A DNA stretch of 64,000 nucleotides, from positions 99,282-163,281 of the forward strand of contig JAAVIC010000013.1 of assembly GCA_014799385.1 (NCBI GenBank). The letters run 5' to 3'. The position numbers and the translations under genes are program-made. Below are positions 7,915 through 16,255 of the stretch, one piece after another; position 1 is the first letter of the stretch; the number at the start of each line of letters is the position of its first letter. Source of the stretch: Oscillospiraceae bacterium (GTDB lineage Bacteria > Bacillota > Clostridia > Oscillospirales > Ruminococcaceae). The notes beneath the pieces were generated by a model, which saw only the letters and a program-made list of their open reading frames with translations, had not been told where the DNA came from and did no database searches.

Positions 7915-8508
7915 TTATTTTTCTCCTGCTTTATCCAAAGGAACACCTACTTGTATTAGAAAGTTGCTCCCTGCCTGATTTATTAATGCCATTATTTCTT
8001 CCTCCGACAAACACATCATACCCGTTGCAATAAAGGTCGCCAATCCATGTGTATAGATGATAGTATTTTGAAGATATTTCCCTGCGTTTTGTTCCGATAT
8101 TTGAAATTCGTTAGCAATCATCTCAATCAATTCTGCGTGGTCAGCGTCCTTTGTAAGCATTTCAGCATTGCCCTTAGGGTAGCAGCCACTCCCATTGAGA
8201 AACACAAACTGAAAAAGATTGGGTTCATTCAAAGCCATTTTTATATAAGCCCGTCCAACTTGCTCAAAAGCATTCACCGCACCTTCTGCAGACGGACACA
8301 TTTTTTTATTTGCATATGATAACGCATAATCAGCCAATGCCTTGCGAAGTCCGTCCATATTATCAAAGTGCCAAACTAAAGGTTGCGTAGAACAGCCTAT
8401 TTCTTTTGATAATGTTTTGATATTGATAGCTGAATATCCATCGCGAATAAGCATTTCTAATGCCGTCTGCAAAATAACGTCTTTGGAAACTTGTGTTTTT
8501 CGACCCAA
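7915..8508 (-). CDS. TetR/AcrR-family transcriptional regulator
   Basis: 197 residues. An N-terminal helix-turn-helix (ILQTALEMLIRDGYSAINIKTLSKEIGCSTQPLVWHF, residues about 12-47; shown here only as family evidence) precedes an all-helical ligand domain. The start is TTG at 8508, preceded by AAAGGAACG. It probably represses itself and the downstream CPBP gene from the palindrome overlapping its promoter. The inducer is unknown. Confidence 0.85.
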   Translation of the reverse strand: MGRKTQVSKDVILQTALEMLIRDGYSAINIKTLSKEIGCSTQPLVWHFDNMDGLRKALADYALSYANKKMCPSAEGAVNAFEQVGRAYIKMALNEPNLFQFVFLNGSGCYPKGNAEMLTKDADHAELIEMIANEFQISEQNAGKYLQNTIIYTHGLATFIATGMMCLSEEEIMALINQAGSNFLIQVGVPLDKAGEK

Positions 8509-8555
8509 ATTATTTCGTTCCTTTTTTATAATTTAATTTATATAAATATAATTAT

Positions 8556-8592
8556 ATTATATCATAATAAAATGGATTTGTCAACCCATTTT
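8556..8592 (-). promoter_or_regulatory. tetR-CPBP promoter with candidate operator
   Basis: On the minus strand, TTGACA (8584-8579) and TATAAT (8561-8556) are 17 bp apart. AAAATGG (8569-8575) and CCATTTTT (8586-8592 region) form an inverted repeat straddling the -35 box, a plausible TetR-type operator. Confidence 0.65.
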
Positions 8593-8602
8593 TACGCATA
8601 TA

Positions 8603-8631
8603 TTGACAAATTTCCATAAATACAGTATAAT
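8603..8631 (+). promoter_or_regulatory. Promoter reading into the 64-nt repeat pair
   Basis: TTGACA 8603-8608, 17-bp spacer, TATAAT 8626-8631. The transcript would begin just before repeat R1 (8641) and continue through R2 toward the AraC-type gene. Confidence 0.65.
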
Positions 8632-8640
8632 AAAAAGTAC

Positions 8641-8704
8641 GCAATATCATTACAGCGGAAACTTTCAACTCAAATGAACATTTCATTGGGAACTAAAAAT
8701 ATGG
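8641..8704 (+). repeat. 64-nt motif, copy R1
   Basis: Shares with the copies at 8721 and 53309 an opening ATATC-TTACAG block, a middle AAC-AAAT-AAC block and a closing TGGGAACTAAAAA-A-GG block at almost fixed spacing (44-45 nt from ATATC to GGG). The interior can form AATGAA/TTCATT. Unknown function. Confidence 0.65.
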
Positions 8705-8720
8705 TATAATATAGAAAACA

Positions 8721-8784
8721 CTATATCCTTACAGCGAATTGTGTTCGACTTAAATCAACATAATATTGGGAACTAAAAATACGG
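8721..8784 (+). repeat. 64-nt motif, copy R2
   Basis: Second tandem copy, 80 bp after R1, with the same end blocks (ATATCCTTACAGCG and TTGGGAACTAAAAATA) and a divergent middle. A TATAAT box at 8705-8710 at the R1/R2 junction may be a -10 element. Confidence 0.65.
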
Positions 8785-8859
8785 ACAAAAATAAGCACAC
8801 AAAGTCGGGACGATTTGCAATTCATATGGTATACTTGAATTACAGCAGGAGGCGATGAA

Positions 8860-9735
8860 ATGGAATGGACAAAGGCAATAAGCACGGCAATCGAGTATAT
8901 CGAGCGAAATTTAACCGAGGATATTTCCGTTGAGGAAATCGCGCGGCAGGTAAACATCTCCCCGTTTTATTTTCAGAAGGGATTTGGAATGCTTTGCGGA
9001 TTCACGATCGGCGAATATATCCGAAACCGAAGGCTGGCTCTCGCCGCGGAGGAGCTTGCCGAGGGAAACTTAAAGGTAATTGACGCAGCGGTAAAGTATT
9101 GCTACGATTCTCCCGACAGCTTTGCGAAAGCGTTTTACCGATTCCATGGAGTTATGCCCTCTATGGTGCAAAAAAATTCTACAATGCTAAAGGCTTTTGC
9201 GCCGCTGAAAATCAAACTATCTTTGAAAGGCGGTTATGTTATGGATTACAAAATAGTCAAGAAAGAGAGCTTTTCGGTTCTTGGTGTGGCAAAGAGCTTC
9301 ACCTACGAAAACGCAAAACAGGGAATCACCCAATTCTGGACCGAGCTTGGACACTACAAGAACGGAAACCTTGTCTGCGGAATGTTCGGTGTGAATATTC
9401 ACGAGGACGCAATCAAATGCGATGGCGACAGCGAAAGCGAGTTTGAATATCTGGTTGCCGACCTGTATAACCCGTCTGCGGATATTCCCGAGGGGCTGAC
9501 CGTGCGGACGATTCCCGCGCTGACTTGGGCGGTTTTCCCGATTAAAGGACCTGCTCCCGAGGCTCTTCAGGACGTGAACACCAAAATCTTCTCGGAGTGG
9601 CTGCCCGCGTTGACCAACTATGAAATTGCCGCAGGTATCTGTATAGAGATGTACGATTTGCCAAGCAATTACCCCAACGGAATAAGCGATGAGAACTATT
9701 ACACCGAAATCTGGATTCCCGTTAAGAAGAAGTAA
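8860..9735 (+). CDS. AraC-family regulator with GyrI-like effector domain
   Basis: 291 residues. The first 110 hold two AraC helix-turn-helices (SVEEIARQVNISPFYFQKGF and VIDAAVKYCYDSPDSFAKAF). The remainder begins MDYKIVKKESFSVLGVAK and matches the GyrI/SOUL-type small-molecule-binding fold used by Rob/BmrR-type regulators. It probably senses a hydrophobic or cationic compound. The start has a near-perfect GCAGGAGGCG box; an extended -10 (TGGTATACT, 8827-8835) lies upstream. Targets unknown. Confidence 0.9.
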   Translation: MEWTKAISTAIEYIERNLTEDISVEEIARQVNISPFYFQKGFGMLCGFTIGEYIRNRRLALAAEELAEGNLKVIDAAVKYCYDSPDSFAKAFYRFHGVMPSMVQKNSTMLKAFAPLKIKLSLKGGYVMDYKIVKKESFSVLGVAKSFTYENAKQGITQFWTELGHYKNGNLVCGMFGVNIHEDAIKCDGDSESEFEYLVADLYNPSADIPEGLTVRTIPALTWAVFPIKGPAPEALQDVNTKIFSEWLPALTNYEIAAGICIEMYDLPSNYPNGISDENYYTEIWIPVKKK

Positions 9736-9738
9736 AAC

Positions 9739-9771
9739 AATCCCCGTCCGCAGCGTTTGCGGGCGGGGATT
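9739..9771 (+). terminator. Intrinsic terminator of the AraC-type gene
   Basis: AATCCCCG-CCGCA pairs with TTGCGG-CGGGGATT, followed by TTCTT. Confidence 0.85.
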
Positions 9772-9790
9772 TTCTTGCATTTCACGGATA

Positions 9791-9819
9791 TTGACAAATT
9801 TTGTTGAATGTGGTATAAT
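9791..9819 (+). promoter_or_regulatory. Promoter of Fst-like locus 1
   Basis: TTGACA 9791-9796, 17-bp spacer ending GAATGTGG, TATAAT 9814-9819. The same spacer ending precedes pnuC and the other toxin-like genes. Confidence 0.8.
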
Positions 9820-9866
9820 TGACTTGCCGGCATCTCCCGTAGTAACGCGAAAGGAGGTGAATTCCT

Positions 9867-9992
9867 GTGTGGGAGTTGGCAAAATCCATTATAGCTCTTC
9901 TGAATTCCGTCGGAGCGGGTGTTATTGCAAATTACATAAGCAATAACATCGGCAAGTGGCTTGACGGTTCAACCGGCAACAAAAAGCACTAG
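9867..9992 (+). CDS. Small hydrophobic peptide, candidate Fst/Ldr-like type I toxin (locus 1)
   Basis: 41 residues from a GTG start with an AAAGGAGGTG box 7 nt upstream. The peptide has a hydrophobic core (IIALLNSVGAGVIANYI) followed by NNIGKWLDG and a charged tail (NKKH), the size and polarity of Fst-type membrane toxins. The start codon lies in ATTCCTGTGTGGGA (9861-9874), which is repeated exactly at 10034-10047 inside the convergent antisense transcript. That arrangement would let the antisense RNA block translation initiation. No homologue could be checked; function inferred from architecture. Confidence 0.7.
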   Translation: MWELAKSIIALLNSVGAGVIANYISNNIGKWLDGSTGNKKH

Positions 9993-9999
9993 CACATAC

Positions 10000-10071
10000 T
10001 CGACCCCCCGCGAGCGGCATCTCGCGGGGGGTCATTCCTGTGTGGGAAATTTTTAATTTAGTCTTTCGACA
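10000..10071 (-). ncRNA. Candidate RNAII antitoxin of Fst-like locus 1
   Basis: A minus-strand promoter (TTGACA 10105-10100, 17 bp, TATAAT 10082-10077) starts a transcript of about 70 nt that carries the 14-nt repeat at 10034-10047. It ends in the shared perfect hairpin GACCCCCCGCGAG/CTCGCGGGGGGTC (10002-10033), which also terminates the toxin mRNA. Confidence 0.65.
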
Positions 10072-10124
10072 TTTTCATTATATCACACTCAAATCGTTTT
10101 GTCAACCCCTTTTCATTACGAATA

Positions 10125-10153
10125 TTGACAAATTATGTTGAATGTGGTATAAT
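10125..10153 (+). promoter_or_regulatory. pnuC promoter
   Basis: TTGACA 10125-10130, 17-bp spacer ending GAATGTGG, TATAAT 10148-10153. It is the same sequence type as the toxin-like loci and overlaps the end of locus 1. Confidence 0.8.
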
Positions 10154-10190
10154 TCAGTGTATGATTATGATACTTAAAGGGAGCTTACCA

Positions 10191-10871
10191 ATGAAAAATC
10201 CGCTGAAATCGTTTACGAAAACCGAAATCCTTTTGTGGAGCATATCCTCGGGACTGATAATCGCCGCGTTCCTTATATTCGACCGTGGGAGTTTCCTGAA
10301 CCTCGCCGCCTCGCTGGTCGGCGTAACATCGCTGATTTTCTGCGCCAAGGGCAGACCAACGGGAATGGTGCTGATGATCGTGTTCAGTATTCTGTATGGG
10401 ATCATCTCGTTTTTTACCGCATATTACGGCGAAATGATAACCTACCTCGGAATGTCCATGCCGATGTCGATAATCTCGCTTATCTCGTGGATTAAAAACC
10501 CATACAGCAAAAATGAGGTTCGCGTAAACCGAATCCGCCGTCGGGAAATCGGATTAGCACTCGCGCTCACTGCCGTTATAACTGTGGGGTTCTTCTTCAT
10601 ATTAAAATATTTTGGCACGGCGAACCTCATTCCAAGCACGTTTTCTGTGGCAACGAGCTTCTTCGCGGTGTATCTGACGTTCCGCAGAAGTCCGCTGTTC
10701 GCCGCCGCATACGCCGCTAATGACGTTGTTCTGATTGTCCTCTGGAGCTTGGCTGCAATGAACAATATGAAATACATCTCGGTTGTTGTATGCTTTGCCG
10801 CGTTTCTTGCCAATGACATCTACGGATTCGTCAACTGGCGGAGAATGCAGAAAAAACAATGCGGAGGATAA
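10191..10871 (+). CDS. pnuC: PnuC-type nicotinamide riboside/mononucleotide transporter
   Basis: 226 residues with seven predicted membrane helices. PnuC features include the early LNLAASLVGVTSLIFCAKGRP segment, the W-containing SLISWIKNPYSK loop, AANDVVLIVLW and the terminal NWRRMQK. It would import an NAD precursor by facilitated diffusion. I placed the start at 10191 (AAAGGGAG box) because the in-frame sequence upstream is occupied by the promoter. Confidence 0.88.
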   Translation: MKNPLKSFTKTEILLWSISSGLIIAAFLIFDRGSFLNLAASLVGVTSLIFCAKGRPTGMVLMIVFSILYGIISFFTAYYGEMITYLGMSMPMSIISLISWIKNPYSKNEVRVNRIRRREIGLALALTAVITVGFFFILKYFGTANLIPSTFSVATSFFAVYLTFRRSPLFAAAYAANDVVLIVLWSLAAMNNMKYISVVVCFAAFLANDIYGFVNWRRMQKKQCGG

Positions 10872-10881
10872 TACTCACCTA

Positions 10882-11226
10882 TTATTTTCTCTTATTAACA
10901 TAGTTATTAAGCCGACGCGTCAACAAATCCCTCATCATATCCGAATTGCATTGCTCAATCAGTTTTCTGAACGATTCTATATTTTCGGAATTGAAAACGC
11001 TTTCTATACAGTGCAGCAGCGCCCATTCAACTTCAGCCATAGGCTCTGTCGGACAACATTTGATAAGTATCTCGGCTTCCTCCCATGTTATCGGTCTTTC
11101 TATGGAGTCGACCGCATCAATCCAATCATCCCATATCTGAGCAACCTCATCGGTTTGAGGTTCATTACTCTCAAATCCCTTAGGCGGTACACCCAATTCC
11201 CGTAATCTTAAAACAGACTCCTGCAT
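10882..11226 (-). CDS. Hypothetical protein (114 aa)
   Basis: Begins MQESVLRLRELGV after a strong GTAGGAGG box. Soluble, acidic and probably helical; contains ERPITWEEAEILIKCCP and a C-terminal LTRRLNNYVNKRK. The composition recalls small polymorphic-toxin immunity proteins, but I see no diagnostic motif and make no assignment. It converges with pnuC, leaving 10 bp between stop codons. Confidence 0.7.
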   Translation of the reverse strand: MQESVLRLRELGVPPKGFESNEPQTDEVAQIWDDWIDAVDSIERPITWEEAEILIKCCPTEPMAEVEWALLHCIESVFNSENIESFRKLIEQCNSDMMRDLLTRRLNNYVNKRK

Positions 11227-11268
11227 TTGTCCTCCTACAAATTTCAAAAATCCCGATTGTCAAGATTT

Positions 11269-11586
11269 TTACTTTCCGTTTCTCATCTTATCGGACGTAT
11301 ACACCACCTCGGCATAAATCGCGGCAACGATTTGATACAGCTCCTTGGGGATAGTTTCGCCCGCGTTCAGCATTACCAACAGCGCGGCAACGCTGTCGTC
11401 ACGATACACAGGAACTCCCGCCTCGTCCGCGATGTTGACGATTCTCTGCGCCAACTCTCCCAATCCCGAGGCTACCACCACGGGCGCGTAATTCATATCG
11501 GGATTGTACTTCAAAGCCACCGCCGCGTTGTGTCCATACAGACGCTTGTTATTTGCGGGGGGCATAGGATGTTTCTGTTTAGGCAT
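11269..11586 (-). CDS. FlhB C-terminal-domain-like protein (YlqH type)
   Basis: 105 residues corresponding only to the cytoplasmic domain of the flagellar export gate protein FlhB/EscU: AVALKYNPDMNYAPVVVASG, then LAQRIVNIADEAGVPVYRD and LYQIVAAIYAEV. The NPTH autocleavage site of true FlhB is absent and there are no membrane helices. Bacillus subtilis has such a protein (YlqH) next to a FliK-like protein (YlqG); the same pairing occurs here. ATG at 11586 after AAGGAG. Confidence 0.85.
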   Translation of the reverse strand: MPKQKHPMPPANNKRLYGHNAAVALKYNPDMNYAPVVVASGLGELAQRIVNIADEAGVPVYRDDSVAALLVMLNAGETIPKELYQIVAAIYAEVVYTSDKMRNGK

Positions 11587-11616
11587 AATATTCTCCTTAT
11601 TCAAATTCAACTATCA

Positions 11617-13659
11617 TCATACTCTTGTGTTTAATGACGTTCTCTTATCGGTGATTTTCGGGAACACCTCAACAAGGTTATGCGGCTTTTTCAAAGGCGC
11701 GGTTTCAAATGTCCGCGCGGAGTAGCCGCTGCCTCGGATAATCTTGGTTACTCTGTCCTTCATCGGCTCGATTTCCTTTTCAAACCGCGGCGGATAGAGC
11801 AGCGACAGATTGACTTCCTCACCGAGAGCGTACATATCCAATTCAAAGCGTCCGATACTCTCCACATCAAACGTCAGGAATAAATGATAATTTCGCTGAG
11901 TGCCGGGGGTATTATTGGGATTGTTCTCGTCATTATCCACCCAAAGTTCTCCGAACGCGCGTGTTCCGCCGACATCGAGCGGTAAGATATAATGCGCAAG
12001 CGGAGTGAATACTCCCGGAGCGTTAAGCAGACTTTGCAGCAGATTCGCGGCATTAAAGCTGTCCAGTGACTTCAACGCGGGATTGTTGATATTCTGCTGA
12101 ATGAAATCCGTGAGGTTATCCAATGTGGAGCTTACAGGCGGACGGATTCCATGCTGGGGAAGCTCGTTTTTAACCGCCATTTTTTCGATTATGTCAACAA
12201 ACACTCCGAAAAGACGCTCTCTGAGCGGAATATCGGGCATATCGCGGAGCATTCCGTTCAGTTGGTCGATAAGCTCCTGCATAGTGTTTATCTTGGAAAA
12301 ATCCGCCAACATCGCGTTTGCCGCTTCATTATAATCGGGATTCTCCAAAAACAGCCCTTCGGCAAGCTCTTTCAACGCGTCCATTCCGCTGATTCTCCCG
12401 CGGTTATATGCCGACAAAATATGCTCGACATTGTACCCCGACGATTTGAGCTGATTCATATATCCGTTTTCGCTCATAGTTTCGTTCAGAACCTTATGCC
12501 AACCTGAAAGTTCTGCGTTCTCTTCCTTGGATTCGGACTGATTTTGTTCAACACCCTCCAAATCCGATTTATTATTTTCTACATTTTCAACAAAATCTTC
12601 ATCTGAATTTTTGACATTTTGCCGAAATTCATCATTTTCCCCATCAAAATCTAAAAATTTCCCATTAGAATCGGGTGAAAGTGGTTGATTTTGTGAAGAA
12701 TTTGTAGTATAATTATTAGTAGGAGATTGTTCGGGCATATTCTCGACATCTTCCATAGTCCGAACATTGGGATTTTGCATCGGATTCTTGTCGAAAATCG
12801 CCGAATACAGGCGGTTGAAGGAGTTTCGGAGTGATTCGCGCAGAGTTCCCGAGGAGATTTGCGTCAACAGGAGATTAAAATACTCCTTGCACATATACGG
12901 GCTGTTGTTATAACGCGACAGGTTGTGCGTAATCAGCGGAATAAGCATCTGAGTCTTATCATCGTTCAGCAGACTTCCGCTTACCTCCTTGAGGATTCCC
13001 AGGGTTTCTCCCTTTAGGTAGTCGAAGTACTGCTCGGCATCGTCCGCGCCCCACTCCTGCGACAGATTCAGCAGCTTTTCGGAGAGCTTCTCGTTCGGAG
13101 AGTAATACTCCGACAGGAACTTGAGGTTTGCGCGCAGCGCACCGAGAATTTCGTTTCTGTTCTGAGCGAAGTTTATCGATTTCAGCAGATTTCCAACAAG
13201 CTCCTTGGTATTCGGATCGGTGGTGGTCTGAGCCACCTCGCGCAGAACATCGTAAAACTCGTGACCCGAGAACATCGTGTTCTGCTGCTCTTGGTTCTGA
13301 ATCTCCTGTACAAGCTGTTCCGGGGTTACGTACAGCTCTTTGGCAAGATTTTCCAAACTGCCGTACAGCTCGGTGTGACCGGTGATAAGGGCTTGATTCA
13401 GCACCTCTACGTTAAGTAAATCCTTAAGCATCTCCACCGCGAGAGTGGGATCCTTGGCGACCTGAACCTGCAGCGGGATAAGCTCGCGGTTGCCCATTTC
13501 AAGCCGGCTTCTGGAAGCCGCGTCGGAGTTTACGCCCGCCGCGCCCACGCCCGTCAGCTTTACGATGTCAAACGGTTCGGTATTAGCGTCCTGTTGGCGC
13601 GGACTGTAATTATAGTTCTTTGAGGTTATGGGGTTATTTATCTGTGGAATTTGTGCCAT
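11617..13659 (-). CDS. Large FliK/YlqG-like protein
   Basis: 680 residues, helical throughout, with an acidic, N/Q/E-rich low-complexity linker (about residues 300-400). The C-terminal 120 residues (ELWVDNDE, FLTFDVESIGRFELDMYALG, LLYPPRF) resemble the FliK hook-length-control C domain. Position directly upstream of the FlhB-like gene, 30 bp apart, matches Bacillus ylqG-ylqH. It may modulate type III export specificity; this is inference from context and weak similarity. The start has a GGGAGGAATA box. Confidence 0.7.
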   Translation of the reverse strand: MAQIPQINNPITSKNYNYSPRQQDANTEPFDIVKLTGVGAAGVNSDAASRSRLEMGNRELIPLQVQVAKDPTLAVEMLKDLLNVEVLNQALITGHTELYGSLENLAKELYVTPEQLVQEIQNQEQQNTMFSGHEFYDVLREVAQTTTDPNTKELVGNLLKSINFAQNRNEILGALRANLKFLSEYYSPNEKLSEKLLNLSQEWGADDAEQYFDYLKGETLGILKEVSGSLLNDDKTQMLIPLITHNLSRYNNSPYMCKEYFNLLLTQISSGTLRESLRNSFNRLYSAIFDKNPMQNPNVRTMEDVENMPEQSPTNNYTTNSSQNQPLSPDSNGKFLDFDGENDEFRQNVKNSDEDFVENVENNKSDLEGVEQNQSESKEENAELSGWHKVLNETMSENGYMNQLKSSGYNVEHILSAYNRGRISGMDALKELAEGLFLENPDYNEAANAMLADFSKINTMQELIDQLNGMLRDMPDIPLRERLFGVFVDIIEKMAVKNELPQHGIRPPVSSTLDNLTDFIQQNINNPALKSLDSFNAANLLQSLLNAPGVFTPLAHYILPLDVGGTRAFGELWVDNDENNPNNTPGTQRNYHLFLTFDVESIGRFELDMYALGEEVNLSLLYPPRFEKEIEPMKDRVTKIIRGSGYSARTFETAPLKKPHNLVEVFPKITDKRTSLNTRV

Positions 13660-13881
13660 GGTATATTCCTCCCAAACGGAATTTATTCGTTACCTCTATT
13701 TTAACATATTCTGACGAAATAATAAAGGGCTTTTTTGAAAAAAATTCAGAATCTTTGCTAAAAATTCTACGGAGCATATAAAAATTTGTTTTTATACGAT
13801 CCGTAAAAACGGCGGATTCTTAATATATAATTAAATTAAACAAATAAACGCCTTGCGCGTATTCGGAAAGGAAATGAAATT

Positions 13882-16011
13882 ATGGCAAAAATTGAATCCG
13901 GCATGGAAGCTATGCTTGATATGTATTTCTACGAAACCAACTCTTTGCTTGAACAGTTGGACGAAATACTTTTGCGTACAGAGCAGGCAAACGCCTTTGA
14001 AAGCGATGATATCAAGGAGATTTTCCGCATAATGCACACCATCAAGGGTTCTTCCGCGATGATGGGCTTTGATAATCTCTCGGTATTGGCGCATAAAGCG
14101 GAGGATATGTTCTTCGTAATTCGCGAGAATCCCGATGTTATCACGGACGTTAGCTTTGTGTACGACCTCGTATTCCAGGTTTCCGACTCCTATAAGGCGC
14201 AGATTGAGGCGATTCAGAATAATATAGGCGGCGAATACGAACTGATGAACTTTGACGACCTTATCGACAAGCTGATCAAGGCTCGCGATAAGCTGAACTC
14301 CGAGGCGTCGGGAGAAGCAGCTCCCGCGTCCGAGGCAGCTCCCGCCGCGGCAAAAAGCGAGTCTGCGCCCGTAAGCGACGGAAAGATCTCCGTACGCGTA
14401 TTCTTCGATGACGGCTGCCAGATGGAAAATCTTCGCGCGTTCTTGTTGATCAACACCATTCGCGATGAGTGTTCATTCCTCGAATTTTATCCGAGCGATG
14501 TTGAAACCAACGGCGAAAGCTCCAAGGAAATCGTTGAGAACGGATTCCTTATTACATTCACAGCAAATGACGGCAAGGACAGCTATGTACTTAACCTTAT
14601 AGAAACCGCGCTTAACGTGCAGTCCTACGAGATACTGAACGAGCCGGCAGATACCGCACCCAAGGCTGAGGAGACCGCACCCAAGGCGGAAATCCCGCCC
14701 GAACCGACAAAGACCGAGCTTAAGGTGGAAAAACCCGCGCCTAAGCCCGAACCCAAGCCCGCGACTCCCACGGACGCTTCCATTGAAAAGGCGCAGGCGG
14801 CTGTCGCAAACGCGAATGCACAAGCGCAGGGCGGCGCACAAAAGCAAAGCCTTATCAGCGTAAATCTGGCAAAGCTGGACGCGCTGCATGATATTGTCGG
14901 AGAGATCATCACCACCGAGTCGATGGTTATCTCCAATCCCGACCTCGAGGGTCTGGAGCTGGAGAGCTTCAACAAGGCGGCGCGCGACCTGAAAAAGCTG
15001 ACCAACGAGCTTCAGGATACCGTAATGTCCATCAGAATGGTTCCGCTTGCGGGCGTATTCCAGAAGATGAACCGTATCGTCCGCGATATGCGTAAGAAAC
15101 TCAATAAAGATGTTGATTTTCTGCTTGAAGGAGAGGATACCGAGGTTGATAAGTCCATAGTTGACAGCCTCCAGGATCCGCTGATGCACCTTGTCCGCAA
15201 CTGTATGGATCACGGCATCGAGGACAACGTTCAGGACAGAATATATGCGGGCAAACCCGAAAAGGGCACTCTCAAACTGACCGCTCAGAACGCTTCGGGA
15301 GAGGTTATCATTACCGTATCCGATGACGGAGCGGGTATTGATCCCGATAAGATTATGGCAAAGGCACGCAAGATGAACTTGCTTACCAAACCCGAAAACG
15401 AGTATTCCATAAAGGAAATTCAGAACCTGATTCTCTTGCCGGGATTCTCCACCAACGAACAGGTTACCGAGTTCTCGGGACGCGGCGTTGGTATGGATGT
15501 TGTAAAGGCGAACATCGAGAAGTGTAATGGTACAATTATCGTGGATTCCAAGAAGGGCGAGGGCACGAGCTTTATCATCAAGATTCCGCTGACGCTGGCA
15601 ATTATCGACGGTATGGAAATTACAGTCGGCGATTTGGTATTTACAGTGCCGATCTCTACCATTAAGGAGAGTTTCAAAATTGAGGAATCGCAGATTCTCC
15701 GTGACACAGGCGGAAACGAAATGATTATGATTCGCGGTATCTGCTATCCGATTTTGCGTCTGCACGAGAAATTCAACATCGATACAGATGTCACCAAGCT
15801 CGAAGACGGCATTCTGCTGTTGGTTGAAACCGACAATAAGAGTATGTGCATCTTCGCGGATAAATTGATTGGCGAGCAGCAGGTAGTTGTAAAGCCGTTC
15901 CCGAAATATCTGTCACGCTACAACATCAAGGGCGAGGGACTTTCGGGCTGCACTATTATGGGTGATGGCAGCATTTCGCTTATCATTGATACCAACACAC
16001 TTATTGGTTAA
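13882..16011 (+). CDS. cheA: Chemotaxis histidine kinase CheA
   Basis: 709 residues in canonical order. P1 has the phosphorylatable His52 in IMHTIKGSSAM; a P2-like region spans about 165-250; an A/P/E/K-rich linker follows; then the dimerisation helices, the HATPase with N box LVRNCMDHGIE and G box SDDGAGID, and a C-terminal CheW-like domain. It phosphorylates CheY/CheB in response to receptor arrays at the membrane. First gene of cheA-cheW-cheR-(cheB); no receptor or cheY is in the window. Ribosome-binding site GGAAAGG. Confidence 0.96.
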   Translation: MAKIESGMEAMLDMYFYETNSLLEQLDEILLRTEQANAFESDDIKEIFRIMHTIKGSSAMMGFDNLSVLAHKAEDMFFVIRENPDVITDVSFVYDLVFQVSDSYKAQIEAIQNNIGGEYELMNFDDLIDKLIKARDKLNSEASGEAAPASEAAPAAAKSESAPVSDGKISVRVFFDDGCQMENLRAFLLINTIRDECSFLEFYPSDVETNGESSKEIVENGFLITFTANDGKDSYVLNLIETALNVQSYEILNEPADTAPKAEETAPKAEIPPEPTKTELKVEKPAPKPEPKPATPTDASIEKAQAAVANANAQAQGGAQKQSLISVNLAKLDALHDIVGEIITTESMVISNPDLEGLELESFNKAARDLKKLTNELQDTVMSIRMVPLAGVFQKMNRIVRDMRKKLNKDVDFLLEGEDTEVDKSIVDSLQDPLMHLVRNCMDHGIEDNVQDRIYAGKPEKGTLKLTAQNASGEVIITVSDDGAGIDPDKIMAKARKMNLLTKPENEYSIKEIQNLILLPGFSTNEQVTEFSGRGVGMDVVKANIEKCNGTIIVDSKKGEGTSFIIKIPLTLAIIDGMEITVGDLVFTVPISTIKESFKIEESQILRDTGGNEMIMIRGICYPILRLHEKFNIDTDVTKLEDGILLLVETDNKSMCIFADKLIGEQQVVVKPFPKYLSRYNIKGEGLSGCTIMGDGSISLIIDTNTLIG

Positions 16012-16058
16012 TGCTGTGCGCAAGCCGACAGAACCGAAGCAGGGGAGCGAAGCAGCCC

Positions 16059-16154
16059 AAATCTGAAACGTAAGTGCGAACGAAAATTAGTAAAATTGAG
16101 TTCGCACTTAGCGAGCGCAAACGAGCAAAGCGAGGCTTGCGCGTTTTCAGATTT
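16059..16154 (+). repeat. Three-way-junction hairpin cassette, copy E
   Basis: Outer stem AAATCTGAAACG (16059-16070) pairs with CGTTTTCAGATTT (16142-16154). Inside are TAAGTGCGAAC/GTTCGCACTTA and GCGCAA/TTGCGC hairpins. Flanking AGAACC (about 16030) and GGTTCT (about 16166), then GGATTTGT/ACAAATCC, extend the structure toward cheW. It fills most of the 244-bp cheA-cheW gap. Confidence 0.6.
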
Positions 16155-16255
16155 TCAAATTGCGAGGTTCTGCGAGGATTTGTGAACGAAGTGAAACGGA
16201 GAGAACAAATCCGACGGCTGAGTGCAGCAAATTAAAATCGGGGGGATAAATAGAA

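Noticed and set aside
10882..11226. Immunity protein assignment
   Set aside because: Only general composition supports it; no adjacent toxin gene and no motif.
11617..15765. Long reverse-strand open frames opposite cheA, gyrA, serS and others
   Set aside because: They mirror strong forward genes, have no ribosome-binding sites and encode Cys/Leu/Arg-rich sequences without motifs.
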